Source of the DNA: Terriglobus sp. TAA 43
Lineage (GTDB): Bacteria; Acidobacteriota; Terriglobia; Terriglobales; Acidobacteriaceae
Length of the DNA stretch: 64,000 nucleotides
NCBI RefSeq assembly: GCF_000800015.1
Contig: NZ_JUGR01000002.1
Location: forward strand, 186,001-250,000
Reading direction: 5' to 3'
Positions 53,095-61,747 of this stretch are shown piece after piece (within the stretch, counting starts at the first letter, position 1; each line of letters begins with the position of its first letter). The position numbers and the translations under genes are program-made. The notes beneath the pieces are model-generated. The model saw only the letters and a program-made list of their open reading frames with translations. It had not been told where the DNA came from and made no database searches.

Positions 53095-56000
53095 ATGGCG
53101 CTTCCACCTACCGGTTTCCAGCAGTTGAGCCGACGCAGTCTCCTGAAGGGATTGGGTCTGACGCCGCTCCTTCTTCGTGCATCGCCCCTCATTGGTGAGT
53201 GGAAGTCCACCCTGAGCCAGGCGTCTTCCCCGCCCCCGTTGTCACTCGTCGACCTGCGCTATGATCCAAGTTATCCGGCTAGGTCACCGCTTGAGGACGT
53301 ACTGCGCAGACTGCGCCCGGGTTCAGATGAATTTGTCACTGAGGGCTACGCTCACGAGATCGGGCTGATTCTCGACAGCTGGACCGTTTGCCTGAAAGAA
53401 CGAGACTTCGCCAGGCTCCGAACTTCTTTCCATGACTCGCTTGAAGCGTCATCGTTTGTTCCGACGCGCGAGGTGGCACTACGCCAGGAAGGCGGCATTC
53501 ACAGTTTCACGCGCGAATTCAACCCTGCGCTTACGCAACCGGGTGAACGACTCGTGCGGGAGTTGGAACGTTGGCTGCCGTCAGATCTGCACATTCGAGT
53601 TGCTGAGTTAGAGATAACAGCAATTGATGTATTACCCGGCGAACCGCTTAGTGTGAGAACGAACGTTCGATACAGCATCGTCGCAACGTCGCCGAAAGAC
53701 GAAAGAGAACAGCGGATTGGATTGTGGCAGATGGATTGGAGCCGCTCCTCTTCCGGAACCGATGCCGAGTCTTGGAACCTGCGCCGCTGGCAACCAACAT
53801 TGGAGAAGCGGACCGTACTGCAGGGCCCCGCGTTTGTGGACATCACCCCGCGGTCGCTCGGAAATGTTCCATCGTACAGAGAACAGTTGCTTCGAGGTGC
53901 AGATGAGTGGCGCACGCAGTTGGACGGAGCGAGCGGCATTGATGTCTACGGCAACAATGGCGTAGCCGCCGGTGATTATGACGGGGATGGCTTCGATGAC
54001 CTCTACATCTGTCAGCCCGCTGGGCTGCCGAACCGGTTGTACCGCAACCGTGGCGATGGCACATTCGAAGATGTGACCGAGAAGGCTGGCGTTGCCGTGC
54101 TGGACAACACTGCATGCGCCATCTTTGCTGACTTTCGCAACATCGGCCGGCAGGATCTCCTGGTGGTCTGTGGCACCGGGCCATTGCTCTTTCTCAATCG
54201 CGGCGACGGTACGTTCGAACGCAAGCATGACGCCTTCCGGTTTTCCCGTCCACCGGAGGGCACCTTCACCCATGCCGCTGTCGCCGACTACGATGGCGAT
54301 GGACGGCTCGACATCTACTTCTGCGTCTATAGCTATTACTTGGGATTGGATCAATACCACTATCCAATGCCCTACTTCGATGCGCGGAACGGACCACCGA
54401 ACTTCCTATTTCACAATGAAGGCGATGCCGCCTTTGTGGATCGAACGGAAGCATCTGGACTCACTGCAGAGAATGACCGCTACAGCTTTGCATGCGCATG
54501 GGGAGAATCTGTAAAGAGCGGATCTCCGGACCTATATGTGGTCAACGATTTCGGCCGGAACAATCTTTATCGCAATCAGGGAAACGGAACGTTCAAGGCA
54601 GTTTCGACCCAGGCCCACGTTCAAGACGTAGGAGCCGGGATGAGCGCGGCTTGGGCAGACATCAACAACGATGGAAATGCTGACTTGTATGCCGCCAACA
54701 TGTGGTCTGCGGCTGGACAGCGCGTCTCGCAGCAGAAGCTATTTCACGAGAAGAGCCCAGAGGCGATCCGCGCACTGTACCGCACGCATGCCCGTGGCAA
54801 CGCGCTCTACCGCAATCAGGGTGACGGTACTTTTCAAAACGTCAGCGCATCAGCAGACGTTGAGGTTGGCCGCTGGGCATGGTGCTCCGACTTCCTTGAT
54901 TTTGACCATGATGGTTTCCAAGACATCTATGTGACAAACGGCTACATCACCTCTCCAGTGCAAGACGGGACGGCAGCCACTGAAGGAAAGCGGAACGTCA
55001 GAAACCAAGTCGTCAAGGATATCGACCTCGGCAGCTTCTTCTGGCGTCAGGTGGTGGGAAAATCATCCGACGCAGCAACACCCTCGCTGGCGTACGAGCA
55101 CGGTTGGAACGCACTCAACGAATTGATCCGTACCGATAACTCATGGAGCGGCAACGAACGTAACGTCTTACTTGCGAATAACCGTGATGGCACTTTCTCC
55201 GAAGTTTCCGGACCAGCGGGATTGGACTTTCTGGAGGATGGCCGCTCCTTTGCTCTAGCGGACCTTGACCATGACGGCCGTCTCGAAATCATTCTGAAGA
55301 ATCGCAATGCTCCGCAAATCCGCATCCTTCGCAACACGCTGAAAGACATCGGCGGTTCCATCCCATTTCGCCTGCGGGGAACCACCAGCAATCGTGATGC
55401 GATCGGCACTGCGATCACACTTACGGTGGGGGATCTAAAGCAGACGCGTTATGTGCAGGCTGGTTCGGGCTTTCTCGCACAACATTCCAAAAACCTGTTC
55501 TTTGGGATTGGCCATGCGCAAACGTCGATCGATGCGACAGTACATTGGCCCAGCGGTCTGGTGCAGCAGTTCAAGGAACTGCCAGCAAATCACCAGATCG
55601 AACTGACCGAGGGAAAAGCTACCTTCACGGCAAAGCCGTTCAGCAGCAGTCCAGCTATACACGAGTCAGCGGAATCCGCACACGACTCACATACTTCTCC
55701 GGCGGAGCCTGTGCACACGTGGTTGTTGGATCCCTTGAAAGCGCCTGGGTTCAGCCTGCCCGATCTTGCCGGGTCGATGCGAACGTTGTCCTCCACGGAG
55801 GGGAAAGTGACACTTCTCCACTTCTGGTCGATCGACTCACCCGCTTGCAGCGATCAACTAGTGCGATTGCAAAGGGACCAGCGAGCCATGCAAGCGGCTG
55901 GAGTGGAACTCCTGACAGTCAACGTCGACCGAGCGGAAAGCCTACAAAAAGCGCGCGAGTATGCCGCAAGGCAGAAATTCAACTTCCCCGTACTCTTCGC

Positions 56001-56997
56001 AACCCAAGATATTGCGGGGATCTACAACATCATCTTTCGGTACCTGTACGATCGTCGCCGTAACCTGCCTTTGCCTGGATGGTTCCTGCTTGATAGCCAG
56101 GGAATGATCGTGAAGGTGTACCAGGGCACAGTAAGCGTGCAACAAGTGGTTGCCGACGCACGATCCATTCCGGCAACGCAGCAGCAGCGATTCGCGAAAG
56201 CACTTCCCTTCCCCGGCACACTGCACGAGGCTCAGTTTGTTCGCAATGACTTTACCTATGGCGTAGCCATGTTCCAGCATGGGTACCTGGAACAGGCTGC
56301 CGCATCCTTCCAGCAGGTAGTTGCCGCGCGGCCGAATGACGCGGAAGGTTACTACAATCTCGGCACGCTCAGTCTGCGCCGGAACCGCTTTGAAGAGGCA
56401 AAGCAATATCTACAAAAAACACTAAGTTTGAAGCCGGACTATCCGGAAGCATGGAACAACCTGGGTATGCTTGCCGGACAGCTGGGACAGATGGAAGAAG
56501 CGATACAGAACTTCCGCCAATCCCTCGTGCTGCGACCGGGTTACGCAACCGCACTGGTGAATCTGGGGAACGTATATCGTCGAAATCGGTCCTTCCACGA
56601 AGCGGAAGACTACCTGACACAGGCACTTGCGCTTCAGCCTGATGATCCGGAAATTAACTACAGTGTGGGCATGCTGTACGCACAACAGAATCAATCGAAG
56701 ATTGCCACGGACTATCTACGTAAGGCGCTCGTCCTGCGACCCGACTATCCTGAGGCCCTGAATAATCTTGGAGTGCTCGCCGTTCACGACAAGGATTATG
56801 CCGAGGCGGAACGGCAGTTCCAGACCTGCGTCCGCCTTGTTCCCACCTTTGATGAGTCGTATTTGAACCTGGCCCGGCTCTACGTATTGGAAGGGCAAAG
56901 GGCAAAGGCGCGAGAGGCGTTGCAAGGGTTACTAACGCTCAAACCTGATAACACTGCAGCCAAGCAAGGCATCGCAGTACTCGACGCACAACCGTAG
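53095..56997 (+). CDS. Tat-exported FG-GAP/ASPIC-UnbV protein fused to redoxin and TPR domains
   Basis: 1300 residues. A twin-arginine signal (SRRSLLKGLGLTPLLL) is followed by an unrecognised 240-residue domain. FG-GAP/VCBS repeats with Ca-binding DxDxDG loops (DYDGDGFDD, DYDGDGRLD, DINNDGNAD, DFDHDGFQD) occupy about 270-745. An ASPIC/UnbV region (DAIGTAITLTVGD, about 760-845) and an AhpC/redoxin domain (about 875-1010) with a single Cys (SPACSDQ) follow. The last 230 residues are TPR units (AEGYYNLGTLSLRRNRFEEA and repeats). Such fusions are rare; the parts suggest an extracellular Ca-binding scaffold with thiol chemistry. Divergent from the Oar receptor. Confidence 0.9.
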   Translation: MALPPTGFQQLSRRSLLKGLGLTPLLLRASPLIGEWKSTLSQASSPPPLSLVDLRYDPSYPARSPLEDVLRRLRPGSDEFVTEGYAHEIGLILDSWTVCLKERDFARLRTSFHDSLEASSFVPTREVALRQEGGIHSFTREFNPALTQPGERLVRELERWLPSDLHIRVAELEITAIDVLPGEPLSVRTNVRYSIVATSPKDEREQRIGLWQMDWSRSSSGTDAESWNLRRWQPTLEKRTVLQGPAFVDITPRSLGNVPSYREQLLRGADEWRTQLDGASGIDVYGNNGVAAGDYDGDGFDDLYICQPAGLPNRLYRNRGDGTFEDVTEKAGVAVLDNTACAIFADFRNIGRQDLLVVCGTGPLLFLNRGDGTFERKHDAFRFSRPPEGTFTHAAVADYDGDGRLDIYFCVYSYYLGLDQYHYPMPYFDARNGPPNFLFHNEGDAAFVDRTEASGLTAENDRYSFACAWGESVKSGSPDLYVVNDFGRNNLYRNQGNGTFKAVSTQAHVQDVGAGMSAAWADINNDGNADLYAANMWSAAGQRVSQQKLFHEKSPEAIRALYRTHARGNALYRNQGDGTFQNVSASADVEVGRWAWCSDFLDFDHDGFQDIYVTNGYITSPVQDGTAATEGKRNVRNQVVKDIDLGSFFWRQVVGKSSDAATPSLAYEHGWNALNELIRTDNSWSGNERNVLLANNRDGTFSEVSGPAGLDFLEDGRSFALADLDHDGRLEIILKNRNAPQIRILRNTLKDIGGSIPFRLRGTTSNRDAIGTAITLTVGDLKQTRYVQAGSGFLAQHSKNLFFGIGHAQTSIDATVHWPSGLVQQFKELPANHQIELTEGKATFTAKPFSSSPAIHESAESAHDSHTSPAEPVHTWLLDPLKAPGFSLPDLAGSMRTLSSTEGKVTLLHFWSIDSPACSDQLVRLQRDQRAMQAAGVELLTVNVDRAESLQKAREYAARQKFNFPVLFATQDIAGIYNIIFRYLYDRRRNLPLPGWFLLDSQGMIVKVYQGTVSVQQVVADARSIPATQQQRFAKALPFPGTLHEAQFVRNDFTYGVAMFQHGYLEQAAASFQQVVAARPNDAEGYYNLGTLSLRRNRFEEAKQYLQKTLSLKPDYPEAWNNLGMLAGQLGQMEEAIQNFRQSLVLRPGYATALVNLGNVYRRNRSFHEAEDYLTQALALQPDDPEINYSVGMLYAQQNQSKIATDYLRKALVLRPDYPEALNNLGVLAVHDKDYAEAERQFQTCVRLVPTFDESYLNLARLYVLEGQRAKAREALQGLLTLKPDNTAAKQGIAVLDAQP

Positions 56998-57031
56998 TGA
57001 AGCCTCGCCACTCGCACCTATAATTGCCGTC

Positions 57032-58849
57032 ATGCTTTTACCCAGGCGGAGATTCCTTGGCACATCCGCGTTCATGCTCAGCGGCGCATTAACGGAAGCA
57101 CTTGCAACGCCCCTGTGGAAGTGGACCGACCCGTCGCTTTTGCAAATGGCCAAGTCGAGCACAACGACTACGACGCCGTCGTCAGCCACAGGTATATCTC
57201 CAGTGCAGTTCGTGGACGTCGCGGCGAAAGCTGGCCTCACATCGCCTGGAGTCTGGGGCGGAGTTGATCACAAACGATCGATCATTGAGGCGAAAGGCAG
57301 CGGACTGGCCTTTTTTGATTACGATCACGATGGCTGGCTCGACATTTATCTCACGAACGGTGACCGTCTCGATACGCAGTGGCCGAAGGGTAAGGCGCCC
57401 ACATCGCACTTATATAAAAACAACCGCGACGGCACCTTTACCGATGTAACGGAGGGTTCCGGGCTGGGTATCACAGGATGGCAGACGGGTGTCTGTGTCG
57501 GCGATTACAACAACGACGGCTGGGACGATCTGTTCTGCTGCTTCTGGGGCCACAACATCCTCTTCCACAACAATGGAAATGGCACCTTCACCGATGTGAC
57601 GCGAAAGGCGGGGCTGTATCGGGAGGAGGTGCGTTGGGGAGCTGGCTGCACCTTCCTGGATTACGATCGGGACGGGTTCCTTGACTTATTCGTCTGTAAC
57701 TATCTGAAGCTTGATCCGCAGCACATGAACACGTCCGACGATAGTCACTTCTGCCAGTGGAAGGGAGTACCGGTCATGTGCGGACCACGTGGTCTGCCGC
57801 CCGATACAAATCTCCTGTTCCATAACAACGGCGACGGGACTTTCACCGATGTCTCCGATCAGTCAGGCATCTTGAAGCCGGGGCCACGTTATTCCATCAC
57901 CGCTGTCTCCTACGATTTCGACAATGACGGCTGGCCCGATATCTATGTGGCTGTTGATTCACAGCCCAGCATCCTGTTTAAGAACAATCATGACGGCACA
58001 TTCACCGATGTGGCCGTGGGTGCGGGCTGCGCTTACAGTGACGGCGGTCACGAGCAGGCAGGCATGGGCGTTGCCGTCGGGGACTACGACTGCGATGGAT
58101 GGTTCGATATCTTTAAAACGAACTTCGCGGATGATAGCTCAAACCTGTATCACTGCAACGGCGATGGAACTTACACAGATGTAAGCTTCACCGCTGGCGT
58201 AGGCGGCAACAACCAGTATGTCGCCTGGGGTTGCGGCTTCCTTGACTACGATAACAACGGCTGGCTTGATGTTATGCAGATCAACGGGCATGTCTATCCC
58301 GAAATCGATAACTACCATTTTTCGCAGAGTTACAAGAATCCTCGCACCGTGTACCGCAATCTCGGCAATGGAAGCTTTCAGGATGTCTCATCCCGCATGG
58401 GACCAGGGATCGCGGAGAAGTTTTCAAGCCGCGGCGCGGCCTTCGGAGATTACGACAATGATGGAGGCATAGACGCGCTCATACTCAACATGAACGACCC
58501 TCCATCCCTTCTACAGAATGTCAGCCATCATCGTGGAAACTGGATCAAGATCAAGCTGGTTGGCACAAAGTGCAACCGCACGGCGATTGGCGCGCGGGTG
58601 AGAGTAACGACGGGAAAACATACCCAGATGGACGAAGTACACAGTGGCACCAGTGTTATGTCACAAAGCGACCTGCGCCTCCACTTTGGTCTGGGCACGG
58701 CCACCGTTGCAGACGTGGTGGAGGTAAAGTGGCCCACGACGCAACGGGTAGAGCGCTTTACCCGGGTAGGTGCGAATCGAATTCTCACCATTCGGGAAGG
58801 ACATGGAATTGTGCAACGAGCGATGCCGGGAAATACATTTGGCTACTGA
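57032..58849 (+). CDS. Tat-exported CRTAC1-like FG-GAP/ASPIC-UnbV protein
   Basis: 605 residues. A twin-arginine signal (LPRRRFLGTSAFMLSGAL) is followed by a seven-bladed propeller of FG-GAP repeats, each with a Ca-type loop (DYDHDGWLDIYL, DYNNDGWDDLF, DYDRDGFLDLF, DFDNDGWPDIY, DYDCDGWFDIF, DYDNNGWLDVM, DYDNDGGIDAL). An ASPIC/UnbV domain ends the chain (NRTAIGARVRVTTGKHTQMDEVHSG). The family is homologous to animal cartilage acidic protein; bacterial function is unknown. It follows the 1300-residue fusion by 34 bp and should share its transcript. It overlaps the convergent TPR gene by seven bases. Confidence 0.93.
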   Translation: MLLPRRRFLGTSAFMLSGALTEALATPLWKWTDPSLLQMAKSSTTTTTPSSATGISPVQFVDVAAKAGLTSPGVWGGVDHKRSIIEAKGSGLAFFDYDHDGWLDIYLTNGDRLDTQWPKGKAPTSHLYKNNRDGTFTDVTEGSGLGITGWQTGVCVGDYNNDGWDDLFCCFWGHNILFHNNGNGTFTDVTRKAGLYREEVRWGAGCTFLDYDRDGFLDLFVCNYLKLDPQHMNTSDDSHFCQWKGVPVMCGPRGLPPDTNLLFHNNGDGTFTDVSDQSGILKPGPRYSITAVSYDFDNDGWPDIYVAVDSQPSILFKNNHDGTFTDVAVGAGCAYSDGGHEQAGMGVAVGDYDCDGWFDIFKTNFADDSSNLYHCNGDGTYTDVSFTAGVGGNNQYVAWGCGFLDYDNNGWLDVMQINGHVYPEIDNYHFSQSYKNPRTVYRNLGNGSFQDVSSRMGPGIAEKFSSRGAAFGDYDNDGGIDALILNMNDPPSLLQNVSHHRGNWIKIKLVGTKCNRTAIGARVRVTTGKHTQMDEVHSGTSVMSQSDLRLHFGLGTATVADVVEVKWPTTQRVERFTRVGANRILTIREGHGIVQRAMPGNTFGY

Positions 58850-60507
58850 TGCGTGGCAGGCGCTGACGAGGCATTTGGAACGATCGAGAATTGCTTCACC
58901 GCGCGTCGCTCTGTTTCCATTCGCGCCGCATTTGCTGCGTCGATCTGCTCATGCTGCTGATACTCCGCTTTTGCCTGGGCGGGTTCGCCTGTGCGGTCAT
59001 ACGCAACGCCAAGACGATAGTGCGCTTCGCTGTTCTGCGGATCTGCTTCCAGCGCTTTCCGGTAATAAGCGATCGCTCCGCCGTAGTCCTTCTGTCCGGC
59101 CAGCATGATGCCGAGTTGCAGATAGCCATCGCTGAATTTTGGATCCACTGCAACCGTTCGCAGCAGCAATTGACGAACCCGGTCCACTGCGCCTGTTCCG
59201 CTCGGTTTCAGAAGAAACATGGCGTAGAAGTAGTTCGCCTTCGCGTCATCTGGATGCTGGTGAACAAACCGTTCAAGCAGTGGTCCCACACATTTGTTGA
59301 CGGACGATGACGTCAACACGATCTGTCCAGCGAACAGGTAAGGCTCGCGAGCGGCCGCTTCCATGTCGGAGGCTTCGCAGATCTTCTCTGCTGCCTCGTC
59401 ATACAGAGCACCAGCAAAAAGTGCCGCGCCCCAGGCAGTCTTCATTCGCACAGAAGTGGGATACTTTTTTGAGCCGCTCGCAAAGACATCTGCCGCCTGC
59501 CAGATGGCGCGATGAAGCAAAAGTTCGGTCCCCCATGCGAAGTAATTCGCCTCATTGGAATCGAGTTGCGTGGCACGTTGATACTGTTGGACCGCAGCCA
59601 GTGGGTTCCCGAGTTTCTCCTCGATCTCTCCCGATAGCCGGTGAAAATCTGCCGCATCGCTTTGCGCCAGGGCCCGTTGGATGTGAAGTTGCGCTGCGGC
59701 AAAATCACCGACACCATTGCACGCCAGGGCGAGGTTGTATTCGTCCACAGGCTGGTCACCGTTTAGGCGCGCAGCTTTTTCAAGGATTGGAACTGCCTTC
59801 TGGAACTGCGCTTGCTTCACATAAAACGAACCGAGATCACGGTTTGCTTCGTAACTTGAAGGGGACGCAGAAACCGTGGCACGCAGCTTATTTTCCTCTT
59901 CCGCTTTGGCCGCGCCCACACCAGCCGAAAGCGTTTGGGTTCGCAGCGCCAGCGCTTCCCGATTCAGTTCTTCACTTGTGCGCAGAGTGGCGTCAGAACC
60001 ATGGCCGCCGACCGCAGTCCAATCGGTCACACCCGCCACGGCGAAGCTTGGCTTATCCAGGAGACTGATGCTGTCGCTGGGCTCGGCCGAACCGGCGACG
60101 CTTGTATCTGGCGCAACTGTAGAGTTCAGCACAATCGTGATGTTCTGCCGAGAGTCCTTCGCTACAGCAAGCGTTGACCGGTTGCTCTCAAAACCGTGGC
60201 TGGACGCGTGAATTGTGTAGCTGCCGGACTTCAAGGAGCGGATCAGAAACTCTCCGGAAGTGTCTGCCTCTGTCTGCACGACTTTCATGCCATCGCGTGG
60301 TTCTGCATATACCCGTGCGCCGGGTTGCGGTTTTCCCGTCGCATCAACAACGCGTCCGGAAAGCACGGCGTTGTCCTGCGATTGTTGAATCTGCGCCCAG
60401 GCGCTCGCCGGCGGCAGACTTACGCAGAGTCCAAGGGACAGAAAACCCAGCAACGCGCCGGCATACGACAGAACGGAGATGCTTCGAGCTATCGGCTTTG
60501 ACCGCAT
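58843..60507 (-). CDS. Secreted carboxypeptidase-regulatory/TPR protein
   Basis: 554 residues with a signal peptide (cleavage near ASAWAQ, residue 38). A CarboxypepD_reg-like beta domain (about 48-130, LSGRVVDATGKPQPGARVYAEP) is followed by a linker and at least eight TPR units (about 200-540). The pattern is clear near the end: FSDGYLQLGIMLAGQKDYGGAIAYYRKALEADPQNSEAHYRLG. TPRs bind proteins; the regulatory domain is shared with the Oar receptor. It converges on the CRTAC1-like gene, overlapping seven bases. It probably belongs functionally to the same extracellular cluster; partner proteins unknown. Confidence 0.9.
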   Translation of the reverse strand: MRSKPIARSISVLSYAGALLGFLSLGLCVSLPPASAWAQIQQSQDNAVLSGRVVDATGKPQPGARVYAEPRDGMKVVQTEADTSGEFLIRSLKSGSYTIHASSHGFESNRSTLAVAKDSRQNITIVLNSTVAPDTSVAGSAEPSDSISLLDKPSFAVAGVTDWTAVGGHGSDATLRTSEELNREALALRTQTLSAGVGAAKAEEENKLRATVSASPSSYEANRDLGSFYVKQAQFQKAVPILEKAARLNGDQPVDEYNLALACNGVGDFAAAQLHIQRALAQSDAADFHRLSGEIEEKLGNPLAAVQQYQRATQLDSNEANYFAWGTELLLHRAIWQAADVFASGSKKYPTSVRMKTAWGAALFAGALYDEAAEKICEASDMEAAAREPYLFAGQIVLTSSSVNKCVGPLLERFVHQHPDDAKANYFYAMFLLKPSGTGAVDRVRQLLLRTVAVDPKFSDGYLQLGIMLAGQKDYGGAIAYYRKALEADPQNSEAHYRLGVAYDRTGEPAQAKAEYQQHEQIDAANAARMETERRAVKQFSIVPNASSAPATHQ

Positions 60508-60600
60508 GACGTGGATGACAAGAAACCTTACTCGCAGATGTTACGCATGTTGCAGAAGAGTGTCGAAGCAGAACTTACCATCCGGTTGGGCCGTCAACGT

Positions 60601-61116
60601 TCAAAGATGGTAAGTCAGAAAGTAGCGGCCAATCTGGATGACGCTGTTCTCGGTAGGCGGCCAGATATGAATCGGTTCAACGCGAACCCTGGTTTTATAT
60701 GGGTGAGCTATTACGGCTCCCAACTCCGCTCCGGTTCGTGCGTCGTACACGCGCACATTTAATCCCTCCGCCACCCGCGTCCAGCCCAGCACATAGGCTC
60801 CTGGCTTCAATACGAGCGTGTCTCCCACACGCAGTGTGGTCTGGGTGAGCAGGTAATGCGAATAGCGTCCTTCTGCGGCATAACCGGCGGTGATCAAGAC
60901 GACAGCGGCCACGGTACGGCCTTGGTCGTCCCTTATACCGGTTGCGGTTCGCAGTTCCGTCTCAATGTGCTCCTTGTCCACAGGAGCGCGTGCGGGCAGA
61001 AATGCCTCGAGTTCGGACGGACTTGCAGCGCGCCAGACAGGCTTGGGTTCAGCACGATTGAACGGCATCACAAGCACAAGTATCAGAGAACAGATCCAGG
61101 CACGGCATGCGAACAT
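60601..61116 (-). CDS. Uncharacterised exported protein
   Basis: 171 residues, no family recognised. An N-terminal signal (CRAWICSLILVLVMPFN, cleavage near NRAEP) suggests export. The mature part is predicted as mostly beta strands (TVAAVVLITAGYAAEGRYSHYLLT, then TLVLKPGAYVLGWTRVAEGLNVRVYD), compatible with a small beta-sandwich. It lies four bases downstream of the NarL-type regulator stop and has its own AAGGT site, so it is part of the kinase-regulator operon. It may be the target or an accessory sensor of that system; this is inference. Confidence 0.7.
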   Translation of the reverse strand: MFACRAWICSLILVLVMPFNRAEPKPVWRAASPSELEAFLPARAPVDKEHIETELRTATGIRDDQGRTVAAVVLITAGYAAEGRYSHYLLTQTTLRVGDTLVLKPGAYVLGWTRVAEGLNVRVYDARTGAELGAVIAHPYKTRVRVEPIHIWPPTENSVIQIGRYFLTYHL

Positions 61117-61120
61117 CGTT

Positions 61121-61747
61121 TTACCTTAAACGGGCGAAACCGCGTTGTAATGCAGCCGTTGCCGCTTGCGTTCTATCGACTACGCCGAGCTTGGCAAGCA
61201 GGTTGTTCACGTGGGTCTTCACGGTTGCCTCCGAAATGGACAAGTCGGATGCGATGTCTTTGTTCGCCCTGCCAGCGACAATACGCTCCAGAACATGAAT
61301 CTCGCGCGGCGTGAGTTGTTCGCTCTTGCTGCGTTCAGCCAGTTTGTCGGCGATCTGAGAAGGGATGCGCGACTCGCCACGATGTACGGCATAAATGGCT
61401 TGCACCAACTCATCAAACGGCATGCCTTTCAGAAGATAGCCGCACGCGCCAGCCTGCAGCGCCCGGAAGATATCTTCATCGCCATCGTAAGTGGTCAGCA
61501 CGATGACACGCGCGTCAGGTGCTTGTTCACGAATCTTCCGCGTCGCCTCTGCACCACCCATACCCGGCAGTTGCAGATCCATCAGGGTTACGTCCGGATG
61601 CAGCGAGGAGAAGCTTGTTACGGCCTTATCACCGTCGCTGACGGAAGCAACCACTTCGATCTCTTTGACGGAAGACAAAAGTGCGACGAGACCTTCGCGT
61701 ACGACATGATGATCCTCGACAACCATGAGCCTAATCTTTGTGTTCAT
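61121..61747 (-). CDS. NarL/LuxR-family response regulator
   Basis: 208 residues. Receiver (1-125): acidic pair in VVEDHHVV, phosphorylated Asp in TLMDLQLPGMGG, Lys in GYLLKGM. LuxR helix-turn-helix about 145-205 (LTPREIHVLERIVAGRANKDIA, SEATVKTHVNNLLAKLG). The start overlaps the stop of the sensor kinase by four bases (61744-61747), so it is the cognate partner. The downstream 171-residue exported protein is in the same operon. Target genes may be the ASPIC/TPR cluster next door. Confidence 0.94.
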   Translation of the reverse strand: MNTKIRLMVVEDHHVVREGLVALLSSVKEIEVVASVSDGDKAVTSFSSLHPDVTLMDLQLPGMGGAEATRKIREQAPDARVIVLTTYDGDEDIFRALQAGACGYLLKGMPFDELVQAIYAVHRGESRIPSQIADKLAERSKSEQLTPREIHVLERIVAGRANKDIASDLSISEATVKTHVNNLLAKLGVVDRTQAATAALQRGFARLR

